46,220 nucleotides of DNA from an uncultured Bacteroidota bacterium (GTDB lineage Bacteria; Bacteroidota; Bacteroidia; Chitinophagales; Chitinophagaceae): contig CAIRYK010000014.1 of assembly GCA_903882805.1 (NCBI GenBank), positions 1-46,220 on the forward strand, read 5' to 3'. Below are positions 33,012 to 40,802 of this stretch, in pieces. Under the pieces are notes generated by a model. It searched no databases. It was not told where the DNA came from and saw nothing but the letters and a program-made list of their open reading frames with translations. Numbering within the stretch: position 1 is the first letter of the stretch; every line of letters begins with the position of its first letter. The position numbers and the translations under genes were made by a program.

Positions 33012-34022
33012 ATGCATAAATTATTGGTTATACAGACTGCTTTTATAGGCGATGTGGCGTTGGCAACCGCTTTGGTAGAGAAGTTGCATGCATATTATCC
33101 GGATGCGAAAATTGATTTTTTGCTGCGAAAAGGTAATGAGGCGTTATTGATCGGGCATCCCCATATTAATGAACTGCTTATATGGGATAAAAGTACAAAT
33201 AAGCAGAGAAACTTGCTAAAAATGGCGATGAAAGTGCGCAGTAACCGGTATTCGCATGTTATCAACGCTCATCGTTTTGCATCTTCGGGGTTGTTTACCT
33301 TTTTATCGGGAGCGCCGTTTAAAGCAGGTTTCGATAAAAATCCATTCTCTTTTTGTTATACCCACAAAGTTAAGCACATCATTTCCGAGCCTTACTCAAC
33401 CACGATTGTGCATGAAACGCAGCGCAATCAAAAACTGATTGAGCCGCTGACAGATAGTCAGCCCGAAATGCCGAAAATGTACCCAACAGTTGCCGACTAC
33501 GAAAGGGTTAAGCAGTATAGGCAAGGGCAGTATGCATGTGTGGCCCCTACATCGGTATGGTTTACCAAGCAGTATCCGGCCGACCGCTGGATAGACCTGA
33601 TCAATGCATTACCTCAGGCGTGCAAGGTGTATATCTTAGGCGGACCCGGCGACAAGGGTGTTTGCGACGCTATTGCTGCGCAAACAACGCACAAAGGAGT
33701 GTTGTCGCTTTGCGGCAATCTGAGTTTTTTACAGTCGGCGGCGCTAATGGAGGGGGCTGCCATGAACTATACAAACGATTCGGGACCACTACATTTTGCA
33801 TCGGCCATAAATGCGCCTGTAACTGCCGTGTTTTGCAGCACGGTGCCGGCTTTTGGGTTTGGTCCGCTGCGCGCTAATGGTAGAATTGTAGAAATTGAGG
33901 AAAAACTACCTTGTAGACCTTGTGGATTGCACGGTCATAAAAAGTGCCCTGAAGGTCATTTTAATTGTGCTTTGAAAATTAAAAATGAGCAATTGCTATG
34001 GTGGACTTTGAAAACGATGTAA
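33012..34022 (+). CDS. GT9 (heptosyltransferase-like) glycosyltransferase
   Basis: 336-aa GT-B enzyme of family 9, the LPS heptosyltransferase family. The N-terminus MHKLLVIQTAFIGDVALATAL has the usual GDVLLATP-like turn. Acceptor-side blocks: LLRKGNEALL and INAHRFASSGLFTFLSGA. Donor-side: VAPTSVWFTKQYPADRWIDLI, CKVYILGGPGDKGVC and NDSGPLHFASAINAPVTAVF. It probably adds a sugar to a surface glycan on the cytosolic side of the inner membrane. Its end overlaps the Sua5/YrdC gene start by 25 nt, so the two are translationally linked. Confidence 0.85.
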   Translation: MHKLLVIQTAFIGDVALATALVEKLHAYYPDAKIDFLLRKGNEALLIGHPHINELLIWDKSTNKQRNLLKMAMKVRSNRYSHVINAHRFASSGLFTFLSGAPFKAGFDKNPFSFCYTHKVKHIISEPYSTTIVHETQRNQKLIEPLTDSQPEMPKMYPTVADYERVKQYRQGQYACVAPTSVWFTKQYPADRWIDLINALPQACKVYILGGPGDKGVCDAIAAQTTHKGVLSLCGNLSFLQSAALMEGAAMNYTNDSGPLHFASAINAPVTAVFCSTVPAFGFGPLRANGRIVEIEEKLPCRPCGLHGHKKCPEGHFNCALKIKNEQLLWWTLKTM

Positions 34023-34570
34023 AAAATTGCATGGCTGCTTTGACGGCAGGCGGTGTAATACTATACCCAACCGATACGGTTTGGGGACTAGGATGTGATG
34101 CCATGAATGCTGCAGCGGTGGAGAAGATTGCAGCCTTGAAGAACCGTCCCAAAAATAAAAGTATGATAGTGTTGCTGGCCGATGCTAAGGATGTGCTGCA
34201 GTATGTGGCTGCCCCGCCGCCCGACATAATCGCCATGCTCGAAGCATTCGACAGGCCTACAACGGTCATTTACGACGGCGCATTGGGCTTCCCTGACAAT
34301 GTGGTGAATCAGGATGGGAGTATAGGCATAAGAGTAACTGACGATCCGTTTTGCAAGGCGTTGATAAAGCGCTTCAGAGGGCCAATAATTTCTACATCGG
34401 CCAACTTGAGCGGGGAGCCTGCCCCTGCTATTTACGCGGATGTTGACACTATAATCGCCAACGGCTGCGACTATGTAGCGCAATATCGGCAAAACGATGA
34501 TACGGTTAGCCCTCCATCTCGTATTGTGCGCCTTTCGGATGAAGGAGAAATGGAGGTGTTACGGGCGTGA
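33998..34570 (+). CDS. L-threonylcarbamoyladenylate synthase (Sua5/YrdC family)
   Basis: 190-aa cytosolic enzyme making threonylcarbamoyl-AMP for the t6A37 modification of ANN-decoding tRNAs. YrdC domain blocks: LTAGGVILYPTDTVWGLGCDA (15-35), KNRPKNKSMIVLL, PTTVIY, GSIGIRVTDDPFC and GPIISTSANLSGEPA. Length fits the single-domain TsaC/YrdC type rather than the longer Sua5. It overlaps GT9 by 25 nt and so is cotranscribed with it; the biological link is not obvious. TsaB, TsaD and TsaE are elsewhere. Confidence 0.92.
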   Translation: MVDFENDVKNCMAALTAGGVILYPTDTVWGLGCDAMNAAAVEKIAALKNRPKNKSMIVLLADAKDVLQYVAAPPPDIIAMLEAFDRPTTVIYDGALGFPDNVVNQDGSIGIRVTDDPFCKALIKRFRGPIISTSANLSGEPAPAIYADVDTIIANGCDYVAQYRQNDDTVSPPSRIVRLSDEGEMEVLRA

Positions 34571-34618
34571 GTTAGGTTAAACTTCAGTTTTGTAAAGCTA
34601 ACTGAGCAGGAATACGCC

Positions 34619-34627
34619 TAAATTTGT
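34619..34627 (+). promoter_or_regulatory. -7 box of the toxin-antitoxin operon
   Basis: TAAATTTGT, a full match, 13 nt before ATG 34641. A TTG lies 26 nt upstream, slightly beyond the usual spacing. Confidence 0.5.
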
Positions 34628-34640
34628 AAAAACCTCTTTT

Positions 34641-34874
34641 ATGGACGCAGTGATAAAAGTAAAAGTATCCGAGCTGAATGCATCGTTGCTGGAGCGGCTA
34701 AGAACCCTGTTTCAGGGAAAAGAAGATACTGAACTTACCATAACCTACCATAGCAAGGCAAACGACTATTTGGTCACTTTAGAAAGGTCGAGGAAAGATA
34801 TGGAAGAACATAATGGTATCGTAACGTTTACAATGGAACAACTGGAAGAATACACTGCAAATAATACGAAATGA
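34641..34874 (+). CDS. Antitoxin of a YoeB-type system
   Basis: 77-aa small protein directly before the YoeB-like toxin, with an overlapping ATGA (34871-34874). The N-terminal half (MDAVIKVKVSELNASLLERLRTLF) is helical and the C-terminal half is acidic (GIVTFTMEQLEEYTANN), the usual arrangement for a DNA-binding and toxin-wrapping antitoxin. It is not a clear YefM/Phd match, so the family is open. Position, size and overlap are the basis of the call. Confidence 0.75.
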   Translation: MDAVIKVKVSELNASLLERLRTLFQGKEDTELTITYHSKANDYLVTLERSRKDMEEHNGIVTFTMEQLEEYTANNTK

Positions 34875-35128
34875 GGAAAATTTCGTTTACGCCGGATACT
34901 TTCAAAGAGTACAACCATTGGATAACTGAGGATACTGAAATAGTTCAGAAAATAATTGCTTTACTTAGAGATATTCAAAATGATCCGTTAAAAGGGATAG
35001 GTAAGCCGGAGCCTTTGAAGAGGGATTATTCAGGATATTGGAGTCGGCGCATAACTCAAGAACATAGGTTGATTTATAGAGTTAACAACGATTATATAGA
35101 GATTATTAAGTGTATTGGGCATTATTGA
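34871..35128 (+). CDS. YoeB-family mRNA interferase toxin (Txe/YoeB)
   Basis: 85 aa, the size of YoeB (84). Conserved blocks: FTPDTFKEYNHWITEDTEIVQKI, GIGKPEPLKRDYSGYWSRRITQEHRLIYRV, and the C-terminal CIGHY, with the catalytic His83 and Tyr84 equivalents. The Glu in GKPEPLK and Arg in SRRI are also present. YoeB cleaves mRNA in the ribosomal A site. The usual CRYHY end has Arg/Tyr changed to Ile/Gly here; the last two residues remain. Translationally coupled to the antitoxin. Confidence 0.9.
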   Translation: MRKISFTPDTFKEYNHWITEDTEIVQKIIALLRDIQNDPLKGIGKPEPLKRDYSGYWSRRITQEHRLIYRVNNDYIEIIKCIGHY

Positions 35129-35324
35129 TTTTTTGCTTGCGCTTTTTTGTAAAGGATTTTTATAGCTGATTGGCATGCAATTTCAAGGCTATTTGGCCAA
35201 GTAGTTTTACTTGCAAGGCGACTTTTATGGTAGGTCCCTAACTTATTGACGCCCCGACAAAATGGACTATCTGCCCTTCCCCAAGTTTTTCCATGATTGC
35301 CCCAATAAATACAGCCTACTGTTT

Positions 35325-35333
35325 TAGCTTTGT
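35325..35333 (+). promoter_or_regulatory. -7 box abutting the cca start codon
   Basis: TAGCTTTGT, a full match, 8 nt before ATG 35342. A TTG codon at 35330 lies inside the box, ruling it out as a start. Confidence 0.55.
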
Positions 35334-35341
35334 GGCATATT

Positions 35342-36766
35342 ATGGATATTGAATGCTCGCCCAGAGAAAATAAGCTTTTTGAACTGATAGGCGCCACCGC
35401 ACATGCTATGAACGTAAGCTGCTACCTTGTTGGCGGCTTTGTGCGCGACAAAATACTGGGCAGGCCCACCAAAGATGCCGATATCGTGTGCACTGGCGAT
35501 GGCATTGCTCTTGCGCATGCAGTGGCTGCAGCCCTACCGGGACGTCCGCAGGTAAATTTCTTTAAAACTTTTGGTACGGCTCAGTTCAAACTGAATGGCT
35601 TTGATGTAGAGTTTGTTGGCGCGCGCAAGGAGTCATACACCACCGACAGCCGTAAACCGCAAGTAACGCCGGGAACGATACAAGACGACCAGCTTCGCCG
35701 CGACTTCACCGTTAATGCAATGGCGATTAGCCTGAATAAGCCCGACTACGGGCAGCTTATAGATCCGTTTGGCGGTATTACCGACCTGAAAAATAAAATA
35801 TTGCGCACGCCGCTTGGGCCGGATATTACGTTTTCCGACGATCCGCTGCGTATGATGCGCGGCATTAGGTTTGCCACTCAACTGGGCTTTACCATCGACC
35901 CTGACGTTTATGAAGCCATTGCACGTAATAATGAACGCATAAAAATAGTTTCGCAGGAACGCATTACCGACGAACTCAACAAAATAATGGCGGCGGCCAA
36001 ACCATCAGTAGGGCTCGATCTGCTGTTTAGAAGCGGCTTGCTGAAAGAGTTTTTTCCGCAGGCTGTGGAGTTGTCGGGGGTGGAGATAATAGAGGGTAAG
36101 GGCCATAAAGATAACTTTTACCATACGCTACAGGTGGTGGATAACACCGCCGCAAAAAGTGAAGATCTATGGCTGCGCTGGGCGGCGTTGTTGCACGACA
36201 TAGGCAAGCCGGCAACAAAAAAGTTTGAAGAGGGCCATGGCTGGACGTTTCATGGACATGAGGTAGTGGGCGAGCGCATGACGCCGCGCATATTTAAGCA
36301 ACTGAAACTGCCTCAAAACGAGAAGATGAAATATGTGGCTAAGCTGGTCGCGCTGCACTTGCGCCCTATTAGCCTGACCAAGGAGGATATTACCGACTCG
36401 GCTATGCGCCGTCTGCTATTTGATGCAGGTGAGGAAATAGACGACTTGATGATACTTTGCGAGAGCGATATAACATCTAAAAACAAAGCCAAAGTAAAAC
36501 GGTATCTCGAAAATTTTGAACTGGTAAAGCAGCGCCTAAAAGAAGTAGAGGAGAAAGACAAGATTCGCAACTGGCAACCGCCGATAAGCGGCGACGAAAT
36601 AATGGTATTGTTTGGGCTGACGCCGTCGAGGGAGGTGGGCGTACTGAAGACTGCTGTGCGCGAGGCTATACTCGATGGCATTATTCCGAACGACTATAAT
36701 GCTGCCTACCAACTACTCCTTACCAAGGCGCAGGAACTGAATCTGAAACCTGTGAGCGGCGAGTAG
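35342..36766 (+). CDS. cca: CCA tRNA nucleotidyltransferase with HD domain
   Basis: 474-aa enzyme that adds or repairs the 3' CCA of tRNAs. The class II nucleotidyltransferase head: YLVGGFVRDKILGRPTKDADIVC (GG-x3-R-x-DxD-like), then RRDFTVNAMAISL and the neck DPLRMMRGIRFATQLGF. A long tail holds an HD domain, LLHDIGKPATKKFE (about 283), for phosphohydrolase-like activity. The tRNA-Leu at the window end lacks an encoded CCA, so this enzyme is needed for it. ATG 35342 is chosen because the upstream TTG sits in the promoter box. Confidence 0.93.
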   Translation: MDIECSPRENKLFELIGATAHAMNVSCYLVGGFVRDKILGRPTKDADIVCTGDGIALAHAVAAALPGRPQVNFFKTFGTAQFKLNGFDVEFVGARKESYTTDSRKPQVTPGTIQDDQLRRDFTVNAMAISLNKPDYGQLIDPFGGITDLKNKILRTPLGPDITFSDDPLRMMRGIRFATQLGFTIDPDVYEAIARNNERIKIVSQERITDELNKIMAAAKPSVGLDLLFRSGLLKEFFPQAVELSGVEIIEGKGHKDNFYHTLQVVDNTAAKSEDLWLRWAALLHDIGKPATKKFEEGHGWTFHGHEVVGERMTPRIFKQLKLPQNEKMKYVAKLVALHLRPISLTKEDITDSAMRRLLFDAGEEIDDLMILCESDITSKNKAKVKRYLENFELVKQRLKEVEEKDKIRNWQPPISGDEIMVLFGLTPSREVGVLKTAVREAILDGIIPNDYNAAYQLLLTKAQELNLKPVSGE

Positions 36767-36860
36767 TACTGTAGCTTACAGAGATGTGCAATGCAATTTG
36801 AAGGCAGTGTATTTTTTTAGGCAGATAGGCTGGCGCAGTGGTGGTAGCTATAAAAAGGTA

Positions 36861-37592
36861 TTATGCAGTTTTTGCGTGTGGGTGGGTGAATAGGTACGTA
36901 AAATTAAGAAAAGCGTTGTTTTCTTGAATTTGAGTCGCGCCCGATAAAGGTAGTCTGTTGATACGCATATAGCCAATATTCAGTTTTATGTTGGTTAGTC
37001 CCCGGTATTCTAAATCGAGCCCTACTCTGTTGTGGTCGTAAAGGTGCGCAAATGAAACACCGGCTACATTCAGTAACAGTTCGTCGAACGCTGTAACGGA
37101 GATGGTAGTTTTGATGTTGTAGCGTATGCCAATTCGTTCCCGTAGGCGGATAATATTGGGTTGGGCGGTATTGAAGGAGCGCAGTTCGGCGGCGGTGCGT
37201 TGCATAGCCTGTAGCTGCCCCCAAATAGGTTGGGTCAATTCGGTTGCGGCCGAGCAGCGCAATTCGCGGGTAGGCGTTTTATACTCATCTGTTCGTTTTT
37301 GGATGGGTACATAATTAGCAAAAACGCCGATGGGTGAAATAGAGAATTTTATATGGTCGGTTGGCTGATAGTGCGCCCAAACTCTTGCCGAAAGCATAAG
37401 GTTGTTGGCGAGCATGTCTGTATTGGCAGCGCCGTTTTGCCGCCGGTGCTGCACTTCAACATCAAATTTGTATTTGTTGTGAACAGTTGCGCTGGCAGCG
37501 CCTCTAAACCACGCATTGTTGTGTGTTTGCGCACTCAGCGAGCCCGCGGCAACTATCCACAAAAAAGTGAGTATTGTTTTCTTCAGGTGCAT
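36861..37592 (-). CDS. DUF2490 outer-membrane beta-barrel-like protein
   Basis: 243 aa with a signal peptide (1-21, cut after LSAQ). The mature part shows repeated alternating strands and family blocks: NAWFRGAASATVHNKYKFDVEVQHR, RVWAHYQPTDHIKFSISPIG, RLRERIGIRYN and NIKLNIGYMRINRLPLSG, ending FLNFTYLF. DUF2490 proteins are outer-membrane barrels of unknown function. Its ATG lies only 12 nt past the TAA (37605-37607) ending the YeeE remnant, so it may be transcribed from the sulfur module. Confidence 0.78.
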   Translation of the reverse strand: MHLKKTILTFLWIVAAGSLSAQTHNNAWFRGAASATVHNKYKFDVEVQHRRQNGAANTDMLANNLMLSARVWAHYQPTDHIKFSISPIGVFANYVPIQKRTDEYKTPTRELRCSAATELTQPIWGQLQAMQRTAAELRSFNTAQPNIIRLRERIGIRYNIKTTISVTAFDELLLNVAGVSFAHLYDHNRVGLDLEYRGLTNIKLNIGYMRINRLPLSGATQIQENNAFLNFTYLFTHPHAKTA

Positions 37593-37604
37593 AATACACA
37601 GGTA

Positions 37605-38094
37605 TTAATGGGGTAGTTTTTCGCGTATGTAGCCATAAACCCAAGTGCCCGCTGGTGCAGCCGCCCGCATACCGGGTGCCAAAGCCTACCATAAAGCCGC
37701 CAACCACCATGAGCAAAAAACCTCTTGGCGTTGCAATCGCCTGCCAGTTCATAATGTCGATGGGCACGAGACTGTTGAAATCGGTAATACCATAACCGGC
37801 CAATTCGTTAGCCAGCTTGGGATTAATAATCATTGGGTTAGGGTTGGCAAGTAGATAAATGCCAATAGTTCCGCCAAGAAAAATGCCAGCAACAAAAAGT
37901 AAATTCCATATTTCTTTCTTCCAGTCGTACTTGAAAAAGGATATGTTAGCCGGAATGCATGCTGCGCATATATGTCGCAATGAGGAGCTGACGCCAAAAG
38001 TTTTGTTGCCCAGTATTAATAAAGCGGGTACCGTGAGGCCAATAAGCGGACCAGCCACATACCATGGCCAGGGTTGTTTAAGTATTTCTAACAT
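37605..38094 (-). pseudogene. YeeE/YedE (TsuA-like) transporter remnant fused out of frame to the end of a second YeeE gene
   Basis: From ATG 38094 the protein starts MLEILKQPWPWYVAGPLIGL and runs normally through LRHICAACIPANISFFKYDW, helices at about 10-30, 57-76 and 120-140, to GTRYAGGCTSGH (about residues 141-152), the TsuA-like thiosulfate-channel motif. The C-terminal half that should follow is absent. In the +1 frame the DNA continues GTWVYGYIREKLPH and stops at 37605-37607, resembling the end of the DUF6691 YeeE protein that normally is the next gene. So a deletion joining two neighbouring genes is inferred, with GGGCAC at the junction (about 37645-37650). In frame 1 the reading runs on into DUF2490. 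Confidence 0.78.
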
Positions 38095-38168
38095 TTTAAT
38101 TGTGGGGTAACTGAAGTGAGTGTATTGTGTTAAAAGTGTAGCAGCCTTATAAGCGCCCGTGCGGTAAA

Positions 38169-38213
38169 TCACTGTTACCGGCGCCGCGCTAAGCGCAGCG
38201 CCGGTAACAGTGA
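38169..38213 (-). terminator. GC-rich hairpin between metallo-beta-lactamase/rhodanese and YeeE genes
   Basis: Perfect 16-bp stem (38169-38184 with 38198-38213) with an inner GCGC-TAA-GCGC hairpin in the loop, 26 nt after the stop of the metallo-beta-lactamase/rhodanese gene. No T-tract; attenuation or mRNA stabilisation is as likely as termination. Confidence 0.5.
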
Positions 38214-38239
38214 GATTGGTTATTAATGCAACAACTTGA

Positions 38240-39661
38240 TTATGCGTTTTGTGGCAATACTTTGCTTTGACAAACAAAATTGGTACGCGGCACATCGGTT
38301 TTAGCTATTGCGCCAAAGCCGCCTTCTACTTCAGAGAAGTTGCGAATACCTCTTGCTTGCAAAATGCTGGCTGCTATCATACTTCTGTAGCCGCCTGCAC
38401 AATGGAGGAAAAAATGCTCGTTGGTATCTATCGAATTTACCCAGTCGTTTATGTATGCTAGCGGCTTGCTGTAGGCATCCTGTACATGCTCGGCTGCATA
38501 TTCGGTTTCTTTGCGCACATCTATCACTTTGTCTTCGCCTATGTTTACTTCGGCGGCAAATTCGCTGGCAGTAATGCGGTTTACTTTGTCGGTTTCTTTA
38601 CCTGCGTTTACCCAGGTATTAAATCCGCCATCCAGATAACCAATCACATTGTCGAACCCAACGCGGCTAAGGCGGGTAACTGCTTCTTCTTGTTTGTTTT
38701 CATCTGTTACCAGCAGCAGGGGTTGCTTTACGTCTACAATAAGCGCGCCTACCCAAGGTGCAAAATCGCCAGAGAGACCTATGTTGACCGATTGTGGAAT
38801 GAAGCCGTTGGTAAATACGCCGGGAGCTCTGGTGTCCAGTATCAGCGCGCCAGTAGTTTCGGCGGCTACTTCAAATTCTGCTGCATTCAGCGCTTTCATA
38901 CCTCTTTTCAACACATCGTCAAAGCTGTCGTAGCCTTTTTTGTTCATAGCTACATTCATACCAAAATAAGCAGGCGGTGGCAACAGACCTTCGGTAACCG
39001 CCTTTATGAATGATTCCTTGTTGGGCTGGTTGAGTGCATAGTTCATGTGTTTCTGATTACCCAGACTGTCTACGGTTTCCTTCATCATGTTTTTGCCGCA
39101 AGCCGATCCTGCTCCATGAGCCGGATAAACAGTGATATCATCGGCCAAGGGGAGTATTTTGGTGTAAAGGCTGTCGTATAGCATACCGGCCAACTGATCT
39201 TGCGTAAGGTGCGCAGCTTTTTGGGCAAGGTCGGGGCGACCAACATCGCCCAAGAACAGGGTGTCGCCGCTAAACAACGCTGTATCTTTGCCATTTTCGT
39301 CTATCAGCAAAAAGCAAGAGCTTTCCATGGTGTGGCCGGGAGTGTGCAATACTTTAATCTTTATGTTGCCTACCTCGAATAACTGATTGTCGGCAGCCGA
39401 AATACAGTCGAATTCGCAGGTGGCATTAGGGCCATACACAATAGCGGCTCCTGTTTGGCGACTTAGGTCGAGGTGTCCGCTCACAAAATCGGCATGAAAG
39501 TGGGTCTCGAAAATGTACTTCAGTTTTACGCCGTCTTTAGCCAGTCGCGCCATGTAAGGCTGCGTTTCGCGAAGCGGATCGATTATGGCAGCTTCGCCAT
39601 TAGATGTGATGTAGTATGCGCCTTGCGCCAGACATCCGGTATAAATTTGTTCAATAGTCAT
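38240..39661 (-). CDS. Metallo-beta-lactamase-fold / double rhodanese protein (persulfide dioxygenase-like)
   Basis: 473 aa. The metallo-beta-lactamase domain (about 1-215) has THFHADFVSGH (His54, His56, Asp58, His63), LHTPGHTMESSC, FSGDTLFLGDVGRPD and YPAHGAGS, as in ETHE1/Blh persulfide dioxygenases. Rhodanese domain 1 (about 255-350) has Thr319 where the catalytic Cys would be (LLLVTDENK), so it is probably non-catalytic. Rhodanese domain 2 (about 370-460) has Cys421 in FFLHCAGGYRS, the active loop. It likely oxidises glutathione or low-molecular-weight persulfide to sulfite, while TauE/SafE next to it exports sulfite. Upstream gene TauE ends 96 nt away. Confidence 0.85.
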   Translation of the reverse strand: MTIEQIYTGCLAQGAYYITSNGEAAIIDPLRETQPYMARLAKDGVKLKYIFETHFHADFVSGHLDLSRQTGAAIVYGPNATCEFDCISAADNQLFEVGNIKIKVLHTPGHTMESSCFLLIDENGKDTALFSGDTLFLGDVGRPDLAQKAAHLTQDQLAGMLYDSLYTKILPLADDITVYPAHGAGSACGKNMMKETVDSLGNQKHMNYALNQPNKESFIKAVTEGLLPPPAYFGMNVAMNKKGYDSFDDVLKRGMKALNAAEFEVAAETTGALILDTRAPGVFTNGFIPQSVNIGLSGDFAPWVGALIVDVKQPLLLVTDENKQEEAVTRLSRVGFDNVIGYLDGGFNTWVNAGKETDKVNRITASEFAAEVNIGEDKVIDVRKETEYAAEHVQDAYSKPLAYINDWVNSIDTNEHFFLHCAGGYRSMIAASILQARGIRNFSEVEGGFGAIAKTDVPRTNFVCQSKVLPQNA

Positions 39662-39757
39662 GTTATATCTGTTTTGTTGGTTGGTATGTTTTGTAGTTTT
39701 TATGTAAAGTTCAGTAGTTATGTTGAATGTTACGGGTACAATTGTTTCTAAAGCTAT

Positions 39758-40552
39758 TTATTTCAGTATAGTTTCTTTTGCAAGTATGTAAATTCCCATG
39801 GCTAATACAAACCATCCAAAAGAAGTTTTTAGTTTTTTACCATCTATTTTGGTGGCGAGGTAGCTTCCAGCGAGTATACCTGCTATGGCTATGCCCGTGA
39901 TAGTGAGTATCAGCTGCCATTGCACTGCTATATGCGATATAGAAAAGAGGAAACCCAAAAGAGAATTGATAGAAATAATAACCAATGATGTGCCAATCGC
40001 GGTTTTCATAGGCGCCTTGAGCAGGTTTACAAGCGCTGGTATAATAAGGAAGCCGCCGCCCGCGCCTATCATGCCGGTAACAAGGCCTACCAACAAACCC
40101 TGCGCCGCAACAAGCAATGGCGACGCGGGAGGCTGGGGTAGCGATTCATCAACATTACTGGTTTTTTTTATCATGCTATACGAGGCAAATATCATAAGCG
40201 TAGCAAACAGCGCCATCAGCAGCATGCTTTTGGTAATGCTAAAACCTCCGATAGATGCTATGCGCGCCGGTATAGCCGGCACGATGTAGGTGCGGGTAAG
40301 AAACACTGTAGCAATAGAAGGTATGCCAAAGAGCAAGGCCATTTTTACATTCACTAATCCCTGCCGGAAATAGGAGAGCGAACCCGCTACACTGGTACTA
40401 CCCACTACAAAAAGCGAATATACAGTGGCTATGGTGGCATCTACCCCAAAAAGATAAACCAATACCGGCACCGTAAGTATGCTACCCCCGCCCCCAATTA
40501 ACCCTAATGACAACCCGATGAGCACAGACGCCAGATATCCCGCTATATACAT
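39758..40552 (-). CDS. TauE/SafE family sulfite/organosulfonate exporter
   Basis: 264-aa membrane protein with about eight helices in two halves. Each half has the glycine-rich family motif: GLIGGGGSILTVPVLVYLFG (about 19-38) and GLVTGMIGAGGGFLIIPALVNL (about 155-176). The family exports sulfite, sulfoacetate and similar anions. Its position before the metallo-beta-lactamase/rhodanese gene fits removal of sulfite made there. It is the first gene of the sulfur module. Confidence 0.9.
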   Translation of the reverse strand: MYIAGYLASVLIGLSLGLIGGGGSILTVPVLVYLFGVDATIATVYSLFVVGSTSVAGSLSYFRQGLVNVKMALLFGIPSIATVFLTRTYIVPAIPARIASIGGFSITKSMLLMALFATLMIFASYSMIKKTSNVDESLPQPPASPLLVAAQGLLVGLVTGMIGAGGGFLIIPALVNLLKAPMKTAIGTSLVIISINSLLGFLFSISHIAVQWQLILTITGIAIAGILAGSYLATKIDGKKLKTSFGWFVLAMGIYILAKETILK

Positions 40553-40743
40553 TTGCTACTAAATAATGAACAGTGCAAAGGTGCAGTTGCAAAAAAAACT
40601 CCAGCGGAACAAATGTTACACACCGTTAGTTTTAACAAAAACGGTTGTCTGAATTGTGAGTCGCTATCGAATTTTTAAAAAAAACTCATAGGTGTTGACG
40701 GCCGAGAATAAAACACGGCTATGATGCTAATTTGCGAAAACAA

Positions 40744-40782
40744 TACCGCCTACAGACAAATACAAATAGTCTGTAGGCGGTA
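40744..40782 (-). terminator. Terminator of the GAF histidine kinase gene
   Basis: Perfect 14-bp stem (40744-40757 with 40769-40782), 11-nt loop, followed on the minus strand by ATTGTTTT, 20 nt after the kinase stop. Confidence 0.7.
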
Positions 40783-40802
40783 AGTGATTGGCGGAGTAGC
40801 CG

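Noticed and set aside
35122-35397. 91-codon minus-strand frame between YoeB and cca
   Set aside because: It covers the cca promoter and start in antisense, with no signal or family features.
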